From assembly GCA_003281635.1 (NCBI GenBank), contig QCBK01000007.1, positions 21,197 through 85,196 of the forward strand: a stretch of 64,000 nucleotides of DNA. The letters are read 5' to 3'. This DNA is from Prochlorococcus sp. AG-347-G22 (lineage in GTDB: Bacteria > Cyanobacteriota > Cyanobacteriia > PCC-6307 > Cyanobiaceae). Made by a program: the position numbers and the translations under genes. Position 1 is the stretch's first letter; each line of letters begins with the position of its first letter. Below are positions 52,159 to 63,774 of this stretch, in pieces. The notes below the pieces were generated by a model, which did not search any database, was not told the origin of the DNA, and was given only the letters and a program-made list of their open reading frames with translations.

Positions 52159-53619
52159 ATGTGCGGAATAGTTGGAATCGTTTCTTCAGATGATGTAAAT
52201 CAACAAATTTACGATAGTCTTTTGCTTTTGCAGCATAGAGGTCAAGACTCAACAGGTATAGCCACAATGGAAAATACTGTTTTTCATATACATAAGGCTA
52301 AAGGCCAAGTTAATACTGCTTATAGAACGAGAGATATGAGGAATTTAATAGGAAAAATTGGATTAGGTCATGTTAGGTATGCAACAAAGGGATCAGCAGA
52401 AAGTGTGGAAGAAGCACAGCCTTTTTACGTTAATGCTCCTTATGGAATTGTTTTGATACATAATGGAAATTTGACAAATACCAGAGATTTAGAAAAACAA
52501 TTATTTAATATTGATAAGCGTCATACAAATTCTTCAAGCGATACTGAAATGTTGTTAAATGTATTTGCGACAGAATTACAAGAACAAATTAATAATCAAG
52601 AATTAGAACCTGATATTATTTTTGATGCTGTCAAATCTTTACATAATAGAATCCAGGGATCTTATGCTTCAATTGCATTAATTTCAGGACATGGTTTACT
52701 AGCATTTAGAGATCCTTTCGGCATTAGGCCTTTAGTAATAGGAAAAAGACTTTCATTAACCACAAAAAAAGAAGAATGGATGGTTGCTAGTGAATCTCTA
52801 GTGCTTGAAAATAACGATTATCAAGTAGTTAGAGATGTAGATCCTGGAGAAGCAATTTTTATTAATCTTAATGGGGAGTTTTATTCTAAACAATGTTCCA
52901 AAAATCCAATGTTATTTCCTTGTGCTTTTGAATATGTTTATTTAGCTAGGCCGGATTCAATTATGAATGGAATTTCTGTATACAAAGCTCGTTTAAAGAT
53001 GGGAGATTACCTGGCAGAAACAATAAAAGAGACAATTCATTCTGGAGATGTTGATGTAGTTATGCCCATTCCTGATTCTTCTCGACCTGCTGCAATGCAA
53101 GTTGCAAGACAGTTAGGAATAGAATATAGGGAAGGCTTTTTTAAAAACAGATATGTTGGCCGAACATTCATAATGCCTGGTCAACAGAAACGCAAGAAAT
53201 CCGTAAGACAAAAATTAAATGCTATGAGTGCAGAATTTAAAAATAAAAATGTATTAATTGTTGATGACTCGATAGTAAGAGGTACTACTTCAAAAGAAAT
53301 TGTTCAGATGGCTAAAGATGCTGGAGCAAATAAAGTTTTTTTTACATCAGCAGCTCCTCCTGTTCGTTATCCCCATGTTTATGGAATTAATATGCCTAAT
53401 AGAGATGAATTAATAGCTCATGATAGAACGATAAGTGAAATTGCTGATCATCTTGAAATTGATAATCTTGTTTATCAAAGTGTTGAAAGTTTGCGAAAGT
53501 CTATAATAAGCGATTCCCCTATTAAAGATTTAGAAATGAGTTGCTTTACTGGTTCTTATGTAACTGGAACGGTAAATCAAGAGTATTTAAATTGGGTTGA
53601 AAATGAATATAAATCTTAG
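52159..53619 (+). CDS. purF: amidophosphoribosyltransferase
   Basis: MCGIVGIV Ntn-Gln amidase, [22 protein letters not shown] motif. Confidence 0.98.
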   Translation: MCGIVGIVSSDDVNQQIYDSLLLLQHRGQDSTGIATMENTVFHIHKAKGQVNTAYRTRDMRNLIGKIGLGHVRYATKGSAESVEEAQPFYVNAPYGIVLIHNGNLTNTRDLEKQLFNIDKRHTNSSSDTEMLLNVFATELQEQINNQELEPDIIFDAVKSLHNRIQGSYASIALISGHGLLAFRDPFGIRPLVIGKRLSLTTKKEEWMVASESLVLENNDYQVVRDVDPGEAIFINLNGEFYSKQCSKNPMLFPCAFEYVYLARPDSIMNGISVYKARLKMGDYLAETIKETIHSGDVDVVMPIPDSSRPAAMQVARQLGIEYREGFFKNRYVGRTFIMPGQQKRKKSVRQKLNAMSAEFKNKNVLIVDDSIVRGTTSKEIVQMAKDAGANKVFFTSAAPPVRYPHVYGINMPNRDELIAHDRTISEIADHLEIDNLVYQSVESLRKSIISDSPIKDLEMSCFTGSYVTGTVNQEYLNWVENEYKS

Positions 53620-56057
53620 TTGAGAAAGTTTTTAAGTCGGAAACAATTTTCAAGGTATTCATCGTTATCTAATTTTAAAAAATCAATTAAAAAATTTGAT
53701 TTATTTGATTTGAAATTTAATTTCTTTAGGTCCAATCTAGCAGATTTATTTTTATTAGTTTCAATATCAAGGTAATGGTTACTTGTTATTATTTTTAGGA
53801 AGTAATCGTTTTTAAGTTGAGTTTTTTCATTTAAATATCCCAAGCTGCATTCATTTGAGTAATAAATGTCATGGCTATTTATACAAAAGATCTCCCCTTT
53901 TTTTGATATTAAAAAAATATTTTCCCCAATATCATAGGTAGAACAAGAAACAATTTTTTCAGTTGGTAATAGTTTTGCAAGTATTAATCCTTGGGATTGT
54001 TTGGAAGTTGGTGTTAAAAATTTATTTGATAAATTAAAGTTAAAAATTCTTCCTATTGAGGTTAATATTATTAAATTTTTGTTTTCATTACAAATAAATG
54101 AATCGATTGTCTTTAGATTGTTCTTTAATTTTGCAATTGTGAAAGTTCTATTACTTTTTATCATATCCTCATCAAATAAAACTTTTTTAAATCTTCCATC
54201 TGAATTTAATATGCATAAATAATTTTTAATTTCTTTTTTAATTGAATGAAAATTTATTATTTCACTAGGATGAATATTTCCAAGAATTTTATTATCTAAT
54301 TTATAGTCTTTATTAATACCTAATTCCCAATCAATATTAAATACTTTTCCTGTATTTGTGATTCCAATTAACTTTATATTTTTTTCAATATTACATATAA
54401 ATTTTTGAATATTTTTATTATCTATAATTTTATTTGCAACTTCAAATGATTTCTTATAATTACTTATAATCATCTTTTTTAAATAAAGTCTATTGTCTAT
54501 ATATAACTTAGTTTTTTTACTTATAAATTCCTCTAATATCTGATTATTAAGAGTTTCTAATTCTTCATTTTGATTAATATTTTTTATTAGTTTTGTTTTT
54601 CTTACGACATTATATTTCTTCTTTAATATTAAAAATTCTTCAATGAGTAAATCCAGTAATAATTCTCTTTCGTTCAATAATCTTTGAAAATAATTCTTTT
54701 TTTCTTCTAATTTTTTTATTTCATCATCAATTTGATTCTTTTCTAGATTTGTTAATTTTCTTAGTGGCATATCCAAAACTGAATTTGCTTGTTTATCACT
54801 TAAGAAAAATTTTTCAATTAATTTTGATTTAGCTTCTGCAGAATTTTCTGATTCTTCAATAATTTCAATAACCTTTTTTATATTTTTTGTGGCTTTACGT
54901 AAACCTTGAGATATTTCAAGCTTTTCAAGTGTGTTTTTTAGAAAATAAAAAGTTCTTTTTCTAATTGTTTCTTCTCTAAATTCAAGAAAATAGTTAAGAT
55001 ATTTTTTTAGGTTTAATTGTACAGGCTTGCCTTTAATTAAAGCTAAGAATATCGCACCGAAGTTTGTTTGGAGGGTTGTTTTTTTATATAAGTTAGAAAT
55101 AACAAGTTCGGAATTAGAATCTTTTTTTAGTTCTATTACAATTCGCATTCCATCTCTGTCGCTCTCATCCCTAATATCAGAAATTCCAATAACTTTGCCT
55201 GAATTAACAAGTTCTGCGAGTTTTTCAATCCAACCTGCTTTATTAATTTGGTAAGGAAGTTCCGTAATGACTAGAGCGTTCTTTTTTTGTTTCCCTTTCC
55301 CTAAATTTATCTCTTCGGTATTTATAACTCCTCTTATAGTTATAGATCCTTTTCCAGTTTCATAAAGTTCTTCTACAGCATGACTATAAATTAATTCTCC
55401 ACCTGTTGGAAAATCGGGTCCCTTGATAATTTTGGAAAGTTTTTTATCACTTATATCTTTATTTTTTACCAAAGCAACTAAACCATCTACAATTTCACCT
55501 AGGTTGTGAGGCGGAATATTTGTTGCCATGCCAACAGCAATACCTGATGAGCCGTTCAACAATAAAAATGGAAGTTGAGCTGGGAGTACATCTGGTTCTT
55601 TTTGAGAACCGTCAAAGTTATTTGAAAAGGTTACTGTTTCAGATCCAATTTCTTCAAGAAATCCCTTATGAGCTATTGGAGCTAATCTGGTCTCAGTATA
55701 TCTCATTGCTGCCGGCGGATCATTATCCACAGATCCAAAGTTTCCATGGCCTTCAAGAGTAGGATATTTAGTTGCGAAATTTTGTACTAGCTTTACTAAT
55801 GCATCGTATACTGCTTGATCCCCATGAGGATGGTATTTACCAAGTACATCTCCAACAACTCTTGCACACTTTCTGAATGGTTTATCAGGTGTTAAACCTA
55901 ATTCGTACATTGCAAATATGATTCTTCTTTGTACAGGCTTAAGACCGTCTCTTGCGTCAGGCAATGCACGTCCAACTATGACGCTCATTGCATACTCCAA
56001 ATAAGAACGTTGCATTTCTTCTTGAAGCGAGATGGAAGTGAAGTTTTTCTTATCCAT
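53616..56057 (-). CDS. type IIA topoisomerase subunit A (DNA gyrase A / topo IV A)
   Basis: [47 protein letters not shown] catalytic Tyr. Confidence 0.95.
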   Translation of the reverse strand: MDKKNFTSISLQEEMQRSYLEYAMSVIVGRALPDARDGLKPVQRRIIFAMYELGLTPDKPFRKCARVVGDVLGKYHPHGDQAVYDALVKLVQNFATKYPTLEGHGNFGSVDNDPPAAMRYTETRLAPIAHKGFLEEIGSETVTFSNNFDGSQKEPDVLPAQLPFLLLNGSSGIAVGMATNIPPHNLGEIVDGLVALVKNKDISDKKLSKIIKGPDFPTGGELIYSHAVEELYETGKGSITIRGVINTEEINLGKGKQKKNALVITELPYQINKAGWIEKLAELVNSGKVIGISDIRDESDRDGMRIVIELKKDSNSELVISNLYKKTTLQTNFGAIFLALIKGKPVQLNLKKYLNYFLEFREETIRKRTFYFLKNTLEKLEISQGLRKATKNIKKVIEIIEESENSAEAKSKLIEKFFLSDKQANSVLDMPLRKLTNLEKNQIDDEIKKLEEKKNYFQRLLNERELLLDLLIEEFLILKKKYNVVRKTKLIKNINQNEELETLNNQILEEFISKKTKLYIDNRLYLKKMIISNYKKSFEVANKIIDNKNIQKFICNIEKNIKLIGITNTGKVFNIDWELGINKDYKLDNKILGNIHPSEIINFHSIKKEIKNYLCILNSDGRFKKVLFDEDMIKSNRTFTIAKLKNNLKTIDSFICNENKNLIILTSIGRIFNFNLSNKFLTPTSKQSQGLILAKLLPTEKIVSCSTYDIGENIFLISKKGEIFCINSHDIYYSNECSLGYLNEKTQLKNDYFLKIITSNHYLDIETNKNKSARLDLKKLNFKSNKSNFLIDFLKLDNDEYLENCFRLKNFLN

Positions 56058-56133
56058 TAGAGCGCAAAATTGAATAATTTTATTTAACTAAATTAAGACT
56101 AATAGGTAAAAAAATATTTACCAGTATTGAACA

Positions 56134-56997
56134 TCAAGATGATTCACTTATTTTGGATTTTGCCAGTATTACATCTTTTTTAAGTTGTTCATTTTGTAGA
56201 AGAATTTCTGTAGAGGCTTGTAATTTTTCTCCCCATAACTGTTCTTTTCTATAATCATAATTAACATATTTGGGATCTTTATCTAAAGCTTTTTTTGCTA
56301 ACTGAATTGCTAATTTATTATCATGGATATTTATACTTGACGCTAGGCCTAGTAATGGTTCAGCATTCTCCTCAATTGAAATTGCACTTTCAAAAAGTTT
56401 AATTGAGAGTTTTACATTGTTTATTTCGAAATAAGCTAAACCTTGATTATTGATTGCTTGCCAGAAATCAGGTTTAATTTTTATAGATTTATCAAACAAC
56501 TTGATAGCTTCTAAATAATTTTTTTCCATTAATAAAATATTTCCGAGTTGAAAAAAAGCTTTGTGGTTATTAGGCTCAATCTTTATTCCTTTTTCCAAAG
56601 CATTCTTTGCTTTTTTTTGTTGGGAAATTTTTAAGTAAACATTGCTTTTAGCAAAATATATTTCGCTAGTATTTGAATTAATCTGTTCTGCTTTATTTAA
56701 AGAATTTAATGCATTTTTGTATTTTTTGTTAGCTATTTGTGCTTCAGCCAAAATCAACCATAGTTTTTCATCTTTTGCATTTATTTTTACAGCTAATTTG
56801 GCTAAGTTAAGACTGTCTTTATATTGACCAAAATAAAGGAGTTGATATGCATTTTTGCCAATATATAAACTTTGCTTTTGTAAATTTTTTATTGTTGGGA
56901 AATAATAATAGGGGACTATGGCTCGAACTATTTCTGTTTGAAAAAAGTAAAAGCAGATTAATGAGATCCAGATTGTTTTCTTTAAAAACTTCTTCAT
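56134..56997 (-). CDS. TPR-repeat protein with N-terminal signal/TM segment
   Basis: Tandem TPR units, e.g. HKAFFQLGNILLMEKNYLEAIKLFDKSIKIKPD. Confidence 0.85.
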   Translation of the reverse strand: MKKFLKKTIWISLICFYFFQTEIVRAIVPYYYFPTIKNLQKQSLYIGKNAYQLLYFGQYKDSLNLAKLAVKINAKDEKLWLILAEAQIANKKYKNALNSLNKAEQINSNTSEIYFAKSNVYLKISQQKKAKNALEKGIKIEPNNHKAFFQLGNILLMEKNYLEAIKLFDKSIKIKPDFWQAINNQGLAYFEINNVKLSIKLFESAISIEENAEPLLGLASSINIHDNKLAIQLAKKALDKDPKYVNYDYRKEQLWGEKLQASTEILLQNEQLKKDVILAKSKISESS

Positions 56998-57950
56998 ATT
57001 TTAATTTTTTTATTATTTATATTTGCTTGTATGTTTCTTTTCCACATCCATGGTTTAATTCTTTTTAAAGTAGAACCTCTAAGATGTTCTTTCCACGTTT
57101 TATCGTCCCAATTAAGGGACTCAATATTAAGATCTTTAATCCATTCTTTTGGTGTAGTTTCATGATTATTGTTGTATGGAACCGATTTATTCCATGGACA
57201 AACATCTTGACAAATATCACATCCTGCAACCCATCCACCTAAATTTTTTTCTATTTTTTTAGGAATAGTTTGATCTCTGTTCTCTATTGTGTGATAGGCA
57301 ATGCATAAATCTGATTGTATTACAAAGGGTTCCACGATTGCGTTGGTGGGACAATGTTCAATACAAATATCACATTTTCCACAAAGTGATTGATGAGGTT
57401 TATCAGGCATTAAATCCTTTGAAAGAATCATAAAACCTAAAGTAAACCAAGAACCATTTTTTTTGCTGATTAAATTACTATTTTTACCTATCCAACCAAT
57501 CCCTGCCTCCTCTGCCCATGCTTTTTCAAGAAGCGGAGAGGTATCAACACATATTTTCCATTTGCAATCAGGGATTTCTAGGTTGATCCATTTACCAATA
57601 TTCTTTAATTTTTTGTGAATCACTTTATGATAATCCTCTCCTTGGCTAAATTTAGCTACCTTGAGGAAATTGTTGTTGTTGTTTTGTGAATTAATGTAAG
57701 TAAATCCAACGCATAAAACACTTTTTGCATCTTCAAAAAGTGAGTTTATATTTTTTCTTTTTTCTGTTTCCATCCATTTCATATCAGCATGATAATTATT
57801 TGATAACCATCTTTCTAATGCATTAGTTCTTAACTTTACCCGCGAACTACCTGGTATAGAGGCTATTCCGGCAATTGTAAAACCTTCAAAAATAGCTCTT
57901 TCTTTTAATTTTTTACTTATTTTTTTTTGGTCTTGAATCGTATCAATCAT
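56994..57950 (-). CDS. queG: epoxyqueuosine reductase
   Basis: CGKCDICIEHCPTNAI and CDICQDVCPWNK double [4Fe-4S] motifs. Confidence 0.94.
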   Translation of the reverse strand: MIDTIQDQKKISKKLKERAIFEGFTIAGIASIPGSSRVKLRTNALERWLSNNYHADMKWMETEKRKNINSLFEDAKSVLCVGFTYINSQNNNNNFLKVAKFSQGEDYHKVIHKKLKNIGKWINLEIPDCKWKICVDTSPLLEKAWAEEAGIGWIGKNSNLISKKNGSWFTLGFMILSKDLMPDKPHQSLCGKCDICIEHCPTNAIVEPFVIQSDLCIAYHTIENRDQTIPKKIEKNLGGWVAGCDICQDVCPWNKSVPYNNNHETTPKEWIKDLNIESLNWDDKTWKEHLRGSTLKRIKPWMWKRNIQANINNKKIKI

Positions 57951-58094
57951 TTTTTTTTCTTTATAGCATTTCTTTTAAAAGTTATTTTCGGAGAATAAAC
58001 TGATAACTAAAATAGAGATATTAAAGAAAAATATATCTTATCTTGGTAAAAACAGTTAAATTATTAGTAAAGTTAATATAGTTAAAACGTTATT

Positions 58095-58829
58095 TTGGTT
58101 GAATCTAATCAAAATCAAGATTCGAATCTAGGATCTAGGCTTCAACAAGATCTAAAAAATGATCTTATTGCAGGGTTATTAGTTGTAATACCCCTAGCAA
58201 CAACAATCTGGCTGTCATCATTAGTTAGTAAATTTGTTTTAACGTTAGTTACTTCAATCCCAAAGCAACTAAATCCTTTCATTACTTTAAATCCCTTATT
58301 ACAAGATTTAATTAATCTTACCTTAGGTTTAACGGTTCCTCTATTAGCTATTTTGCTTATAGGCTTGATGGCAAGAAATTTTGTAGGAAGATGGTTATTA
58401 GAGTTTGGAGAGGGTACCTTATCAAAAATTCCAGTAGCTGGAGCGGTTTATAAAACTCTTAAACAATTACTAGAAACTTTCTTAAGTAATAAATCTAATA
58501 GATTTAGACGTGTTGTTTTAGTTGAATATCCTCGTGAGGGACTGTATAGTGTAGGCTTTGTAACTGGAGACGTAGGACCTTCTCTACAGCCAGAATTAGA
58601 TGAAAAGTTACTTAGTGTTTTCATCCCTACAGCACCAAATCCAACTACTGGATGGTACACACTCGTTCCCGAGTCTTCAGTTAAGGATTTGGATATTTCT
58701 GTTGAAGATGCTTTTAGAACAATAATTTCTGCTGGGATAGTTAATCCAGATGAGAAAAATAACACCACAAATCCAACCTTTTCAAAATTGTTTTCTCAAT
58801 TACGAGCTTCCTCTAATACTTCTTCTTAA
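58095..58829 (+). CDS. DUF502 family membrane protein
   Basis: LIAGLLVVIPLATTIWLSS…PVAGAVYKTLKQLLETF…VFIPTAPNPTTGWYTLVPES. Confidence 0.88.
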   Translation: MVESNQNQDSNLGSRLQQDLKNDLIAGLLVVIPLATTIWLSSLVSKFVLTLVTSIPKQLNPFITLNPLLQDLINLTLGLTVPLLAILLIGLMARNFVGRWLLEFGEGTLSKIPVAGAVYKTLKQLLETFLSNKSNRFRRVVLVEYPREGLYSVGFVTGDVGPSLQPELDEKLLSVFIPTAPNPTTGWYTLVPESSVKDLDISVEDAFRTIISAGIVNPDEKNNTTNPTFSKLFSQLRASSNTSS

Positions 58830-58832
58830 TTG

Positions 58833-59450
58833 ATGCATAATAGATCCCTTTCTAGAGAATTATCTTTAATTTCTCTTGGCCTTATAAAAGATAAAGGTGA
58901 TTTTAAATTAAATAAATTTCAGATAGAAGAAATTTTTGAATCTGCTTTGGATGCTCTTATAAATCATTGCAGGGAGGAATTAGATAATTGCGAGTCAGAG
59001 TTAGAAAATGCTTCACAAAAAATATTAGATAGCGAATTGCAAGAGGGTGTTGATTCCTCTTACTCAAATGTTCGAGATGAGTTAAAAAAATCTCTTACAA
59101 AAATTGAAACCGTAATGAATACGCTTTCTGTCACTCTAGATTTTCCAAAATTAATTGTTTCTAGTGGTCAAACAGAAATTAGAGAGGATGTAAATCAAAG
59201 GATTTCTAATATAATCAATAATCTTAAAAATATTGATTCAGATATCGATCAAGTAATGGATGGTTGGAGATTAAAAAGATTACCAAGAATTGATAGGGAT
59301 ATTTTGCGTCTAGCTTACGTGGATATCAATTTTTTGAACACACCTGTCGCTGTTGCTTGTGATGAGGCTGTTAATTTAGCTAACAAATATAGTGATTTGC
59401 AAGGAAGAAAATTTATTAATGGAGTTTTAAGGAGATTACAAACAATTTAA
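58833..59450 (+). CDS. nusB: transcription antitermination factor NusB
   Basis: RSLSRELSLISLGLI…LPRIDRDILRLAYVDI…PVAVACDEAVNLANKYSD…FINGVLRRL. Confidence 0.93.
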   Translation: MHNRSLSRELSLISLGLIKDKGDFKLNKFQIEEIFESALDALINHCREELDNCESELENASQKILDSELQEGVDSSYSNVRDELKKSLTKIETVMNTLSVTLDFPKLIVSSGQTEIREDVNQRISNIINNLKNIDSDIDQVMDGWRLKRLPRIDRDILRLAYVDINFLNTPVAVACDEAVNLANKYSDLQGRKFINGVLRRLQTI

Positions 59451-59516
59451 TTTTCATAATTATTTGATATAAATAAATAGTATTTAGAAAAATTAAATTA
59501 CGTTTTATAGATAATA

Positions 59517-60806
59517 ATGACCAATACTGATTCTGATAATTCTCGCGAATGGGCTGCACAAGCTTATGCTCTTTTAAAAAAAAGACAAGAAGAGCAGAAG
59601 CAACAATTAGAGAAACAAGAAGAGCAGAAGCAACAATTAGAGAAACAAGAAGAGCAGAAGCAACAATTAGAGAAACAAGAAGAGCAGAAGCAACAATTAG
59701 AGAAACAAGAAGAGCAGAAGCAACAATTGATTGATATTCCTAATAAAGAAAATATTGCTGGACAGTCTTCAACTATTGCCGAACCTGAATTAGGAGAATT
59801 TGATGACAATTTTACCTGGTCTGCAATGGTATTAGCTGCTCAAGGAAAAAAAATAAATCAAATATCGATTGATGAAATTGATTGGTTAACTAAATTACGG
59901 AGAGGACTAGAAGAAACTCGAAAAGGATTTGTTACTGAATTATTGGATAAATTGGGAGATGATCCTCTTACTCCTGAATCTCTTGATGATTTAGAGACTC
60001 TATTAATAAGAGCTGATGTAGGAATTGATTCAACCGATAAAGTTATAAGCTCTCTTAGAACAAAATTAAACGAAGAAGTCGTGGGTGGAGAAGCAGGGAT
60101 AAAATTCTTGAAGAAGGAATTAAAATTAATTATCGATAAACCAATTAAAAATTCGGGCTCTGATCTTTTAGTTCCCCAAAAGGGGAAGTTAAATGTATGG
60201 TTATTAGTAGGAGTTAATGGTGTTGGTAAAACTACTACATTAGGAAAATTAGCATATTTGTCATCAAAAAGTAATTATAAAACTTTAATTGCTGCTGCTG
60301 ACACTTTTAGAGCGGCTGCAGTAGAACAACTTAAAGTGTGGGGAGATAGGAGTAATGTTGACGTTATATCTAATCAATCAAAAAATGCTGATCCAGCTGC
60401 AGTAGTTTTTGATGCAATTAATTCTGCAAAAAAAAGAAATGTTGATTTATTACTTGTCGATACGGCGGGTAGATTGCAAACAAAAAATAATTTGATGGAT
60501 GAATTAGCAAAAATAAAAAAAATTATTGATAAAAAGGTTCCAGATGCAATTGTTGAATCCTTATTAGTTTTAGATGCAAGTCAGGGGCAAAATGGCTTAA
60601 AGCAAGCAAAAAGTTTCGCTAAATCAGCAGATTTAAGTGGAGCAATTATTACTAAATTAGATGGCACCTCTAGAGGAGGAGTCTCTTTAGCTGTATCTGA
60701 AGAAGTTAATTTGCCTATAAGGTTTATTGGAGCTGGAGAAGGGATAAAAGATTTGAGGCCATTTAATAGTTATGAATTTGTAGAGGCTATGCTTGCAGAT
60801 AAATAA
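59517..60806 (+). CDS. ftsY: signal recognition particle receptor FtsY
   Basis: LLVGVNGVGKTTTLGKLA, DTFRAAAVEQL, DTAGRLQTKNNLMDEL, TKLDGTSRGG. Confidence 0.97.
   Translation: MTNTDSDNSREWAAQAYALLKKRQEEQKQQLEKQEEQKQQLEKQEEQKQQLEKQEEQKQQLEKQEEQKQQLIDIPNKENIAGQSSTIAEPELGEFDDNFTWSAMVLAAQGKKINQISIDEIDWLTKLRRGLEETRKGFVTELLDKLGDDPLTPESLDDLETLLIRADVGIDSTDKVISSLRTKLNEEVVGGEAGIKFLKKELKLIIDKPIKNSGSDLLVPQKGKLNVWLLVGVNGVGKTTTLGKLAYLSSKSNYKTLIAAADTFRAAAVEQLKVWGDRSNVDVISNQSKNADPAAVVFDAINSAKKRNVDLLLVDTAGRLQTKNNLMDELAKIKKIIDKKVPDAIVESLLVLDASQGQNGLKQAKSFAKSADLSGAIITKLDGTSRGGVSLAVSEEVNLPIRFIGAGEGIKDLRPFNSYEFVEAMLADK
59585..59728 (+). repeat. perfect 30-bp tandem repeat (4.8 copies) within ftsY
   Basis: Unit agagcagaagcaacaattagagaaacaaga, encoding (EEQKQQLEKQ)n; copies identical over 144 nt. 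Confidence 0.98.
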
Positions 60807-60873
60807 ATATTTAATTAATTTTTTTTAAAAATTTAAATTTAATGTTAAAACATATTTATCTATTAGATTTGTT

Positions 60874-62217
60874 TTGACAAATAATCAAAAAGAAAAAATA
60901 TTTTCGAATAAATTTATTCGAGAATTTTTAGAAAATGAATCTACTGTAACTTTAAAAAATAAACATAAATTTGCTGAAATCGCATCTTCATTAGCATATT
61001 ATTTAAAATCATTTTCTAATATAAATAAATTACTGGATTACATATGCTTAATTTTTAAACATATTTTTTTTGAACATATAATTTTAATTATCCCTTTGAA
61101 TTACGAGGGGGAGATATGGCATGAAAATATAAAAATTTCTGCAAACGAAGAATATTTAATAATACAAGAAGAAATTAATAGTTATTTGAATCAATTTCAT
61201 TTTTCAAAAAATTTTAAATTAAAAGAAATTCTAACTTTTGAAAATGCTTTAAAAAATAATTTTAAAGCATACAAAATTGAAACAAAAAAAATAATATCAA
61301 GAGGTAAATGTAGAGGATTTATTTATATTTTCAGCAAGGATATTTCTTTACAGTCGATAACTGAAGATAGTAATTTTAATTTTATTGAAAATTGTCTAGC
61401 TGTTGGACTAGAAAATCACTACTTAATAAAAACAAAGAAAAAGCATGAAAACGTAGATAGAGAAATTTCAACTGGTGCTGAAATTCAATCCCAATTACTC
61501 CCGGATTATTGCCCAATTATCCACGGTATAGATCTTGCTGCACATTGCAGGCCAGCTCTCCAGCTGGGTGGGGACTACTATGATTTTATGTGCTTAAAGA
61601 CGAATATTTCTGAAAAAAGAAAAGAAAAAGCAAGATGGGCTTTTGTGATAGGTGATGTAATGGGTAAAGGGATTCCAGCCGGTCTTTTAATGACTATGTT
61701 AAGAGGAATGCTACGTGCAGAGGTTCTTACAGGTCTGCCTCCAGATAGAATCTTGCATGATTTGAACCAATTAGCAATAAATGATTTGGATCAATCGCAT
61801 AGATTTGTGACATTATTTTATTCAGATTATGACCCTAGAACTCAAAAATTGAGATTCGCTAATGCAGCACATAATCCTCCTCTACTTTGGAAAAGTTCAG
61901 ATCAGAAAATTGTTAAATTAGATGCAGAAGGTCTTGTACTTGGATTACAAAAAGATGCTGAATATCACTGCGGTCAAATCAAGCTTAATCAAAATGATCT
62001 AGTGCTTTATTACACAGATGGCGTAATTGACACTTCTAACTCTTTAGGGCAAAGATTTGATGAAGAGAGATTAATTAAAACTCTTACAAAATTATGTAAG
62101 CAATCTTATACATCTCAAGAGATTTTAAATAAGATATTTAAAAAGTTAGATGATTTTACTGGGCAAAATAGACATTTGGAAGATGACGCCTCGATAGTTA
62201 TTTTTCAATTGAAATAG
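60874..62217 (+). CDS. PP2C-type serine phosphatase (RsbU/SpoIIE family) with GAF-like N-terminus
   Basis: TTG start; AEIQSQLLPDYCP, LGGDYYDF, VIGDVMGKGIPAGLLM, LVLYYTDGVIDT. Confidence 0.9.
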   Translation: MTNNQKEKIFSNKFIREFLENESTVTLKNKHKFAEIASSLAYYLKSFSNINKLLDYICLIFKHIFFEHIILIIPLNYEGEIWHENIKISANEEYLIIQEEINSYLNQFHFSKNFKLKEILTFENALKNNFKAYKIETKKIISRGKCRGFIYIFSKDISLQSITEDSNFNFIENCLAVGLENHYLIKTKKKHENVDREISTGAEIQSQLLPDYCPIIHGIDLAAHCRPALQLGGDYYDFMCLKTNISEKRKEKARWAFVIGDVMGKGIPAGLLMTMLRGMLRAEVLTGLPPDRILHDLNQLAINDLDQSHRFVTLFYSDYDPRTQKLRFANAAHNPPLLWKSSDQKIVKLDAEGLVLGLQKDAEYHCGQIKLNQNDLVLYYTDGVIDTSNSLGQRFDEERLIKTLTKLCKQSYTSQEILNKIFKKLDDFTGQNRHLEDDASIVIFQLK

Positions 62218-62279
62218 AAATTTTTTGTCACTTATATAAAAAAATGCTTTATTAGAGATACTTAAAGTTACTAATTGAT

Positions 62280-63659
62280 ATGGCCAAAGTTTGGAGTAAA
62301 AGGTTTGACAATCCTCTTGATCCTTTTATTGAAAAGTTTAATGCCTCAATTGGTTTTGATAGAAAGCTTATTTTAGAAGATTTAGATTGTTCGATTGCTC
62401 ATGCGAAAATGCTTGGTAAAACAAAAGTTTTATCCTCTTCTGAAGCTTTGCAAATTATTAATGGTCTAGAGTCGATTAAGGTTGAGTATTTGGAGGGAAA
62501 ATTTTCCCCTGGTCCACCTTCAGAAGATATTCATTATTGTATCGAAGAAAAACTGATAACTTTAATTGGTGAAACTGGAAAAAAATTACATACAGGTAGA
62601 AGTAGAAATGATCAAGTTGGTACAGATATTAGATTGTGGCTAAGAAAAGAGATTGATAATACTGAAATTTTGTTAGCTGATTTGCAAAAATCCTTCTTAA
62701 ATCTTGCGAATAATAATATTTACACCTTAATTCCTGGATATACCCACATGCAAAGAGCTCAGCCCTTATCTTTGGCTCATTATTTATTGGCTTATATAGA
62801 AATGCTCCAGAGAGACCGTGAGAGGTTTAAAGAAGTACGCTCAAGAGTTAATATTTCTCCGTTAGGTGCTGCAGCATTAGCTGGAACAAAAATAAAAATA
62901 GATAGGCACTTTACAGCTGCAGAATTGGGTTTTGCAAAAATTTATAAAAATAGTATTGATGCTGTAAGTGATAGAGATTTTTGTATAGAGTTTGTTTCTG
63001 CATCTGCTTTGTTGATGTCTCATTTAAGTAAAATTTCAGAGGAAATCATTCTATGGGTAACTGATGAATTTTCTTTTGCAAAATTAACAGATAAATGTGC
63101 GACTGGAAGTAGCTTAATGCCGCAGAAAAAAAATCCTGACGTTCCAGAGTTGATAAGAGGTAAGACCGGAAGAGTGTACGGTAACCTTCAGGCATTGTTA
63201 ACTATGGTCAAAGGTGTACCACTCTCGTACAATAAGGATTTTCAAGAAGATAAAGAGCCAATATTTGATACTGCAGAAACAATATCTTCTTGTATTAAAG
63301 CAATGACTATTTTAATTAATGAAGGTATTGAATTTAATATTAAAAATCTATCTGATTCTGTAGAAAATGATTTTTCTAATGCTACTGATTTAGCAGATTA
63401 CTTAGTTGGTAAAGATGTGCCTTTTAGGAGAGCCTATCAAGTTGTTGGTGAAATAGTTAAATATTGTTTGGAGAGAAACATCTTGTTTAAAAATCTCAAT
63501 ATTGATGAATTTAAAAAATTTCATCCCGAATTTGATGAGGATGTGTTTTTGGATCTTAAACCTTTTAATGTTGTTAAATCAAGAAATAGCGAAGGTGGTA
63601 CAGGTTTTGCTCAGGTAGAAAAAGAGGTAAATAATTGGCAAAAAAAATTGTTACTTTGA
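62280..63659 (+). CDS. argH: argininosuccinate lyase
   Basis: [50 protein letters not shown]. Confidence 0.98.
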   Translation: MAKVWSKRFDNPLDPFIEKFNASIGFDRKLILEDLDCSIAHAKMLGKTKVLSSSEALQIINGLESIKVEYLEGKFSPGPPSEDIHYCIEEKLITLIGETGKKLHTGRSRNDQVGTDIRLWLRKEIDNTEILLADLQKSFLNLANNNIYTLIPGYTHMQRAQPLSLAHYLLAYIEMLQRDRERFKEVRSRVNISPLGAAALAGTKIKIDRHFTAAELGFAKIYKNSIDAVSDRDFCIEFVSASALLMSHLSKISEEIILWVTDEFSFAKLTDKCATGSSLMPQKKNPDVPELIRGKTGRVYGNLQALLTMVKGVPLSYNKDFQEDKEPIFDTAETISSCIKAMTILINEGIEFNIKNLSDSVENDFSNATDLADYLVGKDVPFRRAYQVVGEIVKYCLERNILFKNLNIDEFKKFHPEFDEDVFLDLKPFNVVKSRNSEGGTGFAQVEKEVNNWQKKLLL

Positions 63660-63722
63660 ATCTCAATTATTTTTCTACAACAAGGTATCCTTTGAAGTAG
63701 AATGATGAAGCAACGTTATGAG

Positions 63723-63744
63723 ACTACTATATTGTAGTTTTTTT
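63723..63744 (+). terminator. candidate Rho-independent terminator downstream of argH
   Basis: ACTAC-TATATT-GTAGT hairpin followed by 7 T. Confidence 0.55.
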
Positions 63745-63774
63745 AAAAGGTAATTTTTCTTTGTCGAGTTTAAA

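Noticed and set aside
59585-59728. Possible CRISPR-like array
   Set aside because: Units are contiguous with no unique spacers and lie in frame in ftsY; a minisatellite, not CRISPR.
59549-59734. ORF (+) encoding (RRAEATIRET)n
   Set aside because: Alternative frame of the 30-bp repeat inside ftsY, open only because the unit has no stop in this frame; the ftsY frame is unambiguous.
59564-59809. Cysteine-rich antisense ORF (CFCSSCFSNC)n resembling a metallothionein
   Set aside because: Translation of the antisense strand of the ftsY minisatellite; repeat-driven artefact.
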